64,000 bases of DNA from Gemmatimonadetes bacterium bin94. Its GTDB lineage: Bacteria; Gemmatimonadota; Gemmatimonadetes; Longimicrobiales; Gaopeijiaceae. Made by a program: the position numbers and the translations under genes. Every line of letters begins with the position of its first letter. The first letter of the stretch is position 1. The notes beneath the pieces are model-generated. The model worked only from the letters and a program-made list of their open reading frames with translations, did not search any database and was not told the origin of the DNA. Location of the stretch: NCBI GenBank assembly GCA_002238865.1, contig MPNE01000021.1, forward strand, positions 1-64,000, read 5' to 3'. Positions 59,196 to 64,000 of this stretch are shown here, piece by piece.

Positions 59196-60058
59196 GTCTT
59201 TTCTCCCTGATCGGTTCCCATCATTTCGCGGGCCACCCCATGGAAGTGACGCCGCACCCACCGCCGCCACGCCGGCGGCGGCGGTTCGAGTCCGTTTTCG
59301 CTCTCAAGGCCGTCCAGGACGCCCTCGACCTCTGCCTGCACCTCACCCATCCTGCGACGAAGCGCCCGCCCCACCACCGCCGCCACCAGCAGCGCGGCCA
59401 CCGCCCCCGACACCACCCCACCACCCAGCGCCAGCGCAATCGGGAGCACGGCCGCCATCCCGACCCCGATGGCGGTACCCACGGCGATCCCGACAATGCC
59501 CCCGCCCACGATCGCCCCACCCCTGTAGTTGGTCACGATCCCCGGGTCCACCTGGATCTCGACCATCGTGGACTGGTCGTCCACCTCATCCAGGCGGACC
59601 TCGACGAGCCGCGAGGAGGCCACGTAGTGCTGCCGGGACGTCGAGCTGGCACTACGGGCCACCCTGGACGCCCAATCGACGGCAGGCCGGTACTGCAGCA
59701 GATCGTCCTTGCGGCGCACCCGCTGCAGGAGCTGCCCCCCTACCATGAATTCGTCCAGTTCGACCCGTATCCGGTCGCGGGGCCGGGAGATGGTCCGGCC
59801 GGCTCGCACGTCACCCGGGGACAGCAGATGCCGCAGCCCCCTGCCCCGCCCGCCCTCGGCCCCATGACCGCGCGCGCGAAATTCGGACAGGGCGCGGCGC
59901 ACATGCCGTTCCGACAGGCCCACCTCGTGCCCGATGCGGACGATTTCGGCCTCCGAGAATCCCCCGTGGGGATCGCCCGGCTCCTCGGCTGCCAGTTCGG
60001 ACGCCCTCCGCATGACTTCGTCGAAGTCACGCCGCGTCAGCGGCCCCCCGTGGCTCAT
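59177..60058 (-). CDS. Hypothetical membrane protein
   Basis: MSHGGPLTRRDFDEVMRRASELA...IVRIGHEVGLSERHVRRAL...; glycine-rich TM segments GGGIVGIAVGTAIGVGMAAVLPIALALGGGVVSG. Confidence 0.65.
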   Translation of the reverse strand: MSHGGPLTRRDFDEVMRRASELAAEEPGDPHGGFSEAEIVRIGHEVGLSERHVRRALSEFRARGHGAEGGRGRGLRHLLSPGDVRAGRTISRPRDRIRVELDEFMVGGQLLQRVRRKDDLLQYRPAVDWASRVARSASSTSRQHYVASSRLVEVRLDEVDDQSTMVEIQVDPGIVTNYRGGAIVGGGIVGIAVGTAIGVGMAAVLPIALALGGGVVSGAVAALLVAAVVGRALRRRMGEVQAEVEGVLDGLESENGLEPPPPAWRRWVRRHFHGVAREMMGTDQGEKTWKSGK

Positions 60059-60092
60059 GACCCGACCATTGCGGACTCCGTCGCCCCGGACC

Positions 60093-61316
60093 TCAGCAGG
60101 CCTCGACCACGACGGCCGCGCCCTGGCCACCCCCGATGCACGCGGACCCGAGTCCATACCGCCCCCCCCGCCGCCGCAACTCGTGCAACAGGTGGAGCGT
60201 GATCCTGGTTCCCGAAGCCGCCAGCGGATGGGTGATCGCGATCGCTCCGCCATCGACGTTGGTGCGCACCGGGTCGAGGCCGAGCTCCTTCTCGACGGCC
60301 TTGTACTGGGGCGCAAAGGCTTCGTTCACCTCGACCAGATCCATGTCGCCGAGGGTGAGCCCCGCCTTGGCCAGCGCGGCGCGGGCGGCGGGGGCTGGCC
60401 CTATCCCCATGATCCTCGGATCCACTCCGGCGAAGCCCCACGACACCAGCCTGCCGATCGGCGAATTGCCGTTGGCATCTGCCCAGCCCCGCTCCGCGAG
60501 GACCACCGAGGCTGCCCCATCCCCGATGCCACTGGCGTTGCCGGCCGTCACGAGACCGTCCTTCCTGAAATAGGGTCGGAGTCTTGAGAGCGCCTCCAGA
60601 GTCGTGTCGGGACGCATGTGCTCGTCCACCGCGAACTCTGTGGAGCCCTTGCGAGTCCTGACGGTGACAGGGGCGACCTCGGCGTCGTAGCGGCCGGCGT
60701 CCCACGCGGCCCTGGCGCGGCGCTGGCTGGTGACCGCTACCTGGTCCGCTTCCTCCCGGGTCACGTCGTAGCGATCGGCCAGCTCCTCGGCCGTCTGCGC
60801 CATGGTGAGGCCGCAGTGGGAATCCAGCAGCGCCTCCCACAGCAGATCCTGGAAGCCGTTTGCGGCCGGCCCCAGGCGCAACCCTCCCCACCGGGCGCCA
60901 CGAACGATGTGCGGCGCCTGGCTCATGGACTCCGCGCCTCCGCAGAGCGCAACGTCGGTCCCGTCGAGCAAGATCTCCTGCGCCCCGGACACGATGGCCT
61001 GGAAGCCGGACCCACACAGCCGGTTCACCGTGAGCGCGCCGGCTTCCTGGGGCACGCCCGCGCGAAGACCGACGTGCCGGGCCAGGTAGATTGCATCGGC
61101 TGAGGTTTGCAGTGCATTGCCGTAGAAGACATGGCCCACCTGCCCGGGCTCGATGCCGGCCGCCTCCATCGCCGCCTCGGCCGAGAAGACCCCGAGGTCG
61201 GTGGCGGTGAAATCCCTCAGCGACCCGCCGAACGTGCCAAAAGGAGTGCGCTTGCCCGAGAGGAAGACGACCTCCCTGTCGAAGCCCTGCGTGCCCCGCG
61301 AACCCTGGGTTCCCAT
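60093..61316 (-). CDS. Thiolase (acetyl-CoA C-acyltransferase family)
   Basis: GALTVNRLCGSGFQAIVSGAQEILLDGTDVALCGGAESMSQAPH; NVDGGAIAITHPLAASGTRI; GLGSACIGGGQGAAVVVE. Confidence 0.95.
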   Translation of the reverse strand: MGTQGSRGTQGFDREVVFLSGKRTPFGTFGGSLRDFTATDLGVFSAEAAMEAAGIEPGQVGHVFYGNALQTSADAIYLARHVGLRAGVPQEAGALTVNRLCGSGFQAIVSGAQEILLDGTDVALCGGAESMSQAPHIVRGARWGGLRLGPAANGFQDLLWEALLDSHCGLTMAQTAEELADRYDVTREEADQVAVTSQRRARAAWDAGRYDAEVAPVTVRTRKGSTEFAVDEHMRPDTTLEALSRLRPYFRKDGLVTAGNASGIGDGAASVVLAERGWADANGNSPIGRLVSWGFAGVDPRIMGIGPAPAARAALAKAGLTLGDMDLVEVNEAFAPQYKAVEKELGLDPVRTNVDGGAIAITHPLAASGTRITLHLLHELRRRGGRYGLGSACIGGGQGAAVVVEAC

Positions 61317-61431
61317 GCCTTGCTCCCGTAACGGTTGTCAAAGGGACTGAAACGTACTTCGTGAACAAGCAGCGGTTCAAGGCACCCCGGCGCAGCAACC
61401 CGCGACCACGGCCGCCCGCGCCGCGTCCGTG

Positions 61432-62481
61432 CTAGGCCAGAAGCCGGTCCGCCATCCACTGCCCTACTTCGCGCGTCGAGGCCGTCCCCCCCAGATCCGG
61501 GGTTGTGAATCCGTCCCGAATCGAGGCGATGATGACGTCGTCCACGTCCTTCGCCGCATCTCCCATGCCCAGATGCGCGAACGCGAGGCTCACGCAGCCC
61601 ACCGCCGCCAGCGGGTCCGCTACGCCCCTGCCGGCGATGTCGGGCGCCGATCCGTGCACCGGCTCGAAGAGCGCCCACGAGCCCGGATTGATGTTGCCGG
61701 AAGGGGCCAACCCCAGCCCGCCCGTAACCTGGGCTCCCAGGTCGCTCAGAATGTCGCCGAAAAGGTTGGACGTGACGACCACTTCGTAGCGCTGGGGACG
61801 ACGGACGAGGTCCATCGCCATGGCGTCCACGTACATGGTGTCCTGCACGATGCCGGGAAACCGGGCCCCGATCTCGGCGAAGACGCGCCGCCAGAGCGCA
61901 CCCTCGTGCGACAGAACGTTGGCCTTGTCCACCAGCGTGACCCGTCTTCGGCCGGTCGCCGCCGCGTGCTCGAAAGCGGCCCGGACGATGCGCTCCACGC
62001 CCTTGTAGGTATTGAGGCTCTGTTCGGTCGCGACCTCGTCTGTCGTGCCGGTCTTGAAACTCCCCCCGAGGCCCGCGTACAGCCCCTCGGTGTTCTCTCG
62101 GAAGAAGACGATATCGGTGCCGGGATCCGGGTCTCGAAGGGGGGAGAGGGCGGGCACGAGAAGCCTGCAGGGACGAAAGTTGATGTACAGGTCCGCGTGG
62201 AAGCGCAAGCCGAGCAGGATGTCTCGGGCGTGCACGTTGTCCGGGACTCTGGGGTCGCCGAGAGCGCCCAGCAGGGCCGCATCGTACTCGCCAACCAGCC
62301 GGTCGCGCTCTTCGTCGGTGATCGTTACGCCGTCGCGCAGGTAGCGGTTCGCGCTCAGGTCCCACCGGTCGAGTGTGACAGCGTGGCCGTGCTTGTCGGC
62401 CGCGGCCGTCATCACAAGCACCGCCGCGCCGATCACCTCGGGGCCGATGCCGTCCCCGCCGATGCACGCGATCCTCGTCAA
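61432..62481 (-). CDS. Isopropylmalate/isocitrate dehydrogenase family protein
   Basis: IACIGGDGIGPEVIGAA; FFRENTEGLYAG; VDKANVLSHEGALWRRVF; SNLFGDILSDLGAQVTGGLGLAPSGNINP. Confidence 0.92.
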   Translation of the reverse strand: MTRIACIGGDGIGPEVIGAAVLVMTAAADKHGHAVTLDRWDLSANRYLRDGVTITDEERDRLVGEYDAALLGALGDPRVPDNVHARDILLGLRFHADLYINFRPCRLLVPALSPLRDPDPGTDIVFFRENTEGLYAGLGGSFKTGTTDEVATEQSLNTYKGVERIVRAAFEHAAATGRRRVTLVDKANVLSHEGALWRRVFAEIGARFPGIVQDTMYVDAMAMDLVRRPQRYEVVVTSNLFGDILSDLGAQVTGGLGLAPSGNINPGSWALFEPVHGSAPDIAGRGVADPLAAVGCVSLAFAHLGMGDAAKDVDDVIIASIRDGFTTPDLGGTASTREVGQWMADRLLA

Positions 62482-62554
62482 GTGGCCGCCGCGTCGAGGT
62501 GGTCGCGGGCGCTGCCCAGCGAATGGGTGGCCGCAAACGGGGCCAAGGGCGCTG

Positions 62555-62959
62555 CTACGGAACCCTCCCGAACATGATGCCGCAGCGAGGGCAGAAGAAA
62601 TCCTTGCCGCGACGGACCAGCGACGGGCCGAGTTCGCCCCGCGGGCACAGTGGATCCAGGCCCTCGTCCGACTGTAGCCTCACCTTCCGCCGCTCCCTCC
62701 ATGTGCTGATCCTCAGGGGGAGCTGAAAGCGGAGCGCGGATGTCTTGCACTCGAAAAGGACCGTGCTGGTCCCATCAGGCTCCTCCCGGACGCCGAGAGC
62801 CTCGAGGAACCCGCCCATCGGAGAGGGTACCTGGCGCCCGGAGCAGTGGAGGCGCTCCATCTTCTTGACTGCTTCCAGTTCGTCGTAGCCGAACCCGACG
62901 GGGGGCGGGAGCTGCTTCCGCTTCCTCTTGCCCGTAGCGGGCTGCGCGGCATCGGTCAT
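62555..62959 (-). CDS. Hypothetical protein with zinc-ribbon-like C-terminus
   Basis: DPLCPRGELGPSLVRRGKDFFCPRCGIMFG. Confidence 0.6.
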   Translation of the reverse strand: MTDAAQPATGKRKRKQLPPPVGFGYDELEAVKKMERLHCSGRQVPSPMGGFLEALGVREEPDGTSTVLFECKTSALRFQLPLRISTWRERRKVRLQSDEGLDPLCPRGELGPSLVRRGKDFFCPRCGIMFGRVP

Positions 62960-62967
62960 CAGTACGC

Positions 62968-64000
62968 TTAACTCCCCCGCTCGAACAGGTAAGCCGAGTC
63001 CTCGTGGCGGGCCTCGCCGTCCATGCACACGGCGAAACGCGCGCCGGACCAGATGGCGGCACCACCGTACTCCCCGTTCTTGTTCACGGCGTAGTAGTTG
63101 ACGTTGAAGTTGGGACGTCCCTCGGGATCCCGGAGCCGGGCTTCCGTGGTGAAGGTGACGACGCGGCGCAACGCCTCCAGGCAGGCGTCGACCGGAGCCA
63201 TCCCCGCTCGCATCAATTCGATCACCGAGTGGGAGCCACACGTCTTGATCACGGCCTCGCCCCGTCCGGTGGATCCGCACGCGCCCACATCGTTGTCGAC
63301 GTACAGCCCCGCCCCGACGATGGGAGAGTCGCCGACCCGTCCCGGGATCTTCCATGCGAGCCCGGACGTGGTGGTCACGCCCGAAAGGTCGCCGTCGCGG
63401 CTGACGATGTTGCAGTTGATCGTGCCCAGCGGCCGCACGCCGTCGTGGGAGTCGAGCAGCGAGGTCCCGTAATCCTCCGCGTCTTCGAACGGAGGCACCC
63501 TGTTCCCCGACTCTTCGGGGGTCAGGTAGTCGTCGCGATCGCTCATGCGCGCCCGCCACTCGATCCATCTCCGCCGCGAGCGCTCGGTTAGCAGGTCCTC
63601 CACCTGGTGGCCCATCGACACGGCGAAGCGTTGTGCGCCCTTGCCGACCAGCAACACGTGGTCGGTGTACCGCATCACGTCCAGCGCCACACGCGAAGGC
63701 GTCTTGATTCCTTCGAGGCAGGCGACCGCCCCCGCCCCCCGGGACGGACCGTGCATCAGGGAAGAATCCAGCTGGACGACACCGTCGAGGTTGGGCAGCC
63801 CCCCGAAGCCGACAGAGGAGTCGTTCGGGTCGCGCTCCACGATGTTCACGCCTTCGACCACCCCGTCGAGCGTGTCGCCGCCTTCATTCACAACGCGTAT
63901 GGCGGTAGTCACGGCTTCAAGTCCGTTGCCACTGGCGACCGCAACGGGCGTCACCATGCTCCTGTGCACCGCGGGAGCGCCTCGCAACGGCTTCACGGAG
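62968..64000 (-). CDS. N4-(beta-N-acetylglucosaminyl)-L-asparaginase / asparaginase-2 family, possibly N-terminally truncated by the window
   Basis: PLGTINCNIVSRDGDLSGVTTTSGLAWKIPGRVGDSPIVGAGLYVDNDVGACGSTGRGE; frame still open at the window edge. Confidence 0.9.
   Translation of the reverse strand, partial: SVKPLRGAPAVHRSMVTPVAVASGNGLEAVTTAIRVVNEGGDTLDGVVEGVNIVERDPNDSSVGFGGLPNLDGVVQLDSSLMHGPSRGAGAVACLEGIKTPSRVALDVMRYTDHVLLVGKGAQRFAVSMGHQVEDLLTERSRRRWIEWRARMSDRDDYLTPEESGNRVPPFEDAEDYGTSLLDSHDGVRPLGTINCNIVSRDGDLSGVTTTSGLAWKIPGRVGDSPIVGAGLYVDNDVGACGSTGRGEAVIKTCGSHSVIELMRAGMAPVDACLEALRRVVTFTTEARLRDPEGRPNFNVNYYAVNKNGEYGGAAIWSGARFAVCMDGEARHEDSAYLFERGS

Overview
High-GC bacterial chromosome segment, probably Gemmatimonadota; this taxonomic guess is inferred from the SusC/SusD, DUF5916 and S9 peptidase gene content and has not been searched. 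Main content: (1) A compact, translationally coupled histidine operon on the minus strand (1-6.8 kb): hisG, hisC::HAD-phosphatase fusion, hisB, hisH, hisF, hisA::hisI::hisE triple fusion, hisD (cut by the window edge). It is preceded by an unannotated leader that looks like a complete attenuator: a TTGACA-17-GATCAT promoter, a 24-aa leader peptide MNTNLLTHPHHHHGRAERGGRVTV*, and a GC hairpin plus U8 terminator. The start codon of the leader peptide lies almost at the predicted TSS. (2) A peptide/nucleotide scavenging region (6.9-32.5 kb): SSS symporter, split 5'-nucleotidase, M19, CocE, amidohydrolase, M55, DUF5916, SusC/SusD, and two tandem S9-like proteins that lack the canonical Asp and His of the triad. 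(3) A decay zone (32.5-34.1 kb) with a broken N-acetylmuramoyl-L-alanine amidase and a dead Phd/PIN toxin-antitoxin module. (4) AddAB-like helicase-nuclease genes. (5) A SusC-SusD-deoxyhypusine synthase-like-SusC operon. (6) gyrB-dciA-recF. (7) ssb and infA, then a small accessory insert, then rpsU. (8) Beta-oxidation-type genes, an IPMDH family gene and an asparaginase. No CRISPR array, rRNA, tRNA or transposase was recognised. All calls come from reading the sequence and ORF translations by eye; no searches were run.
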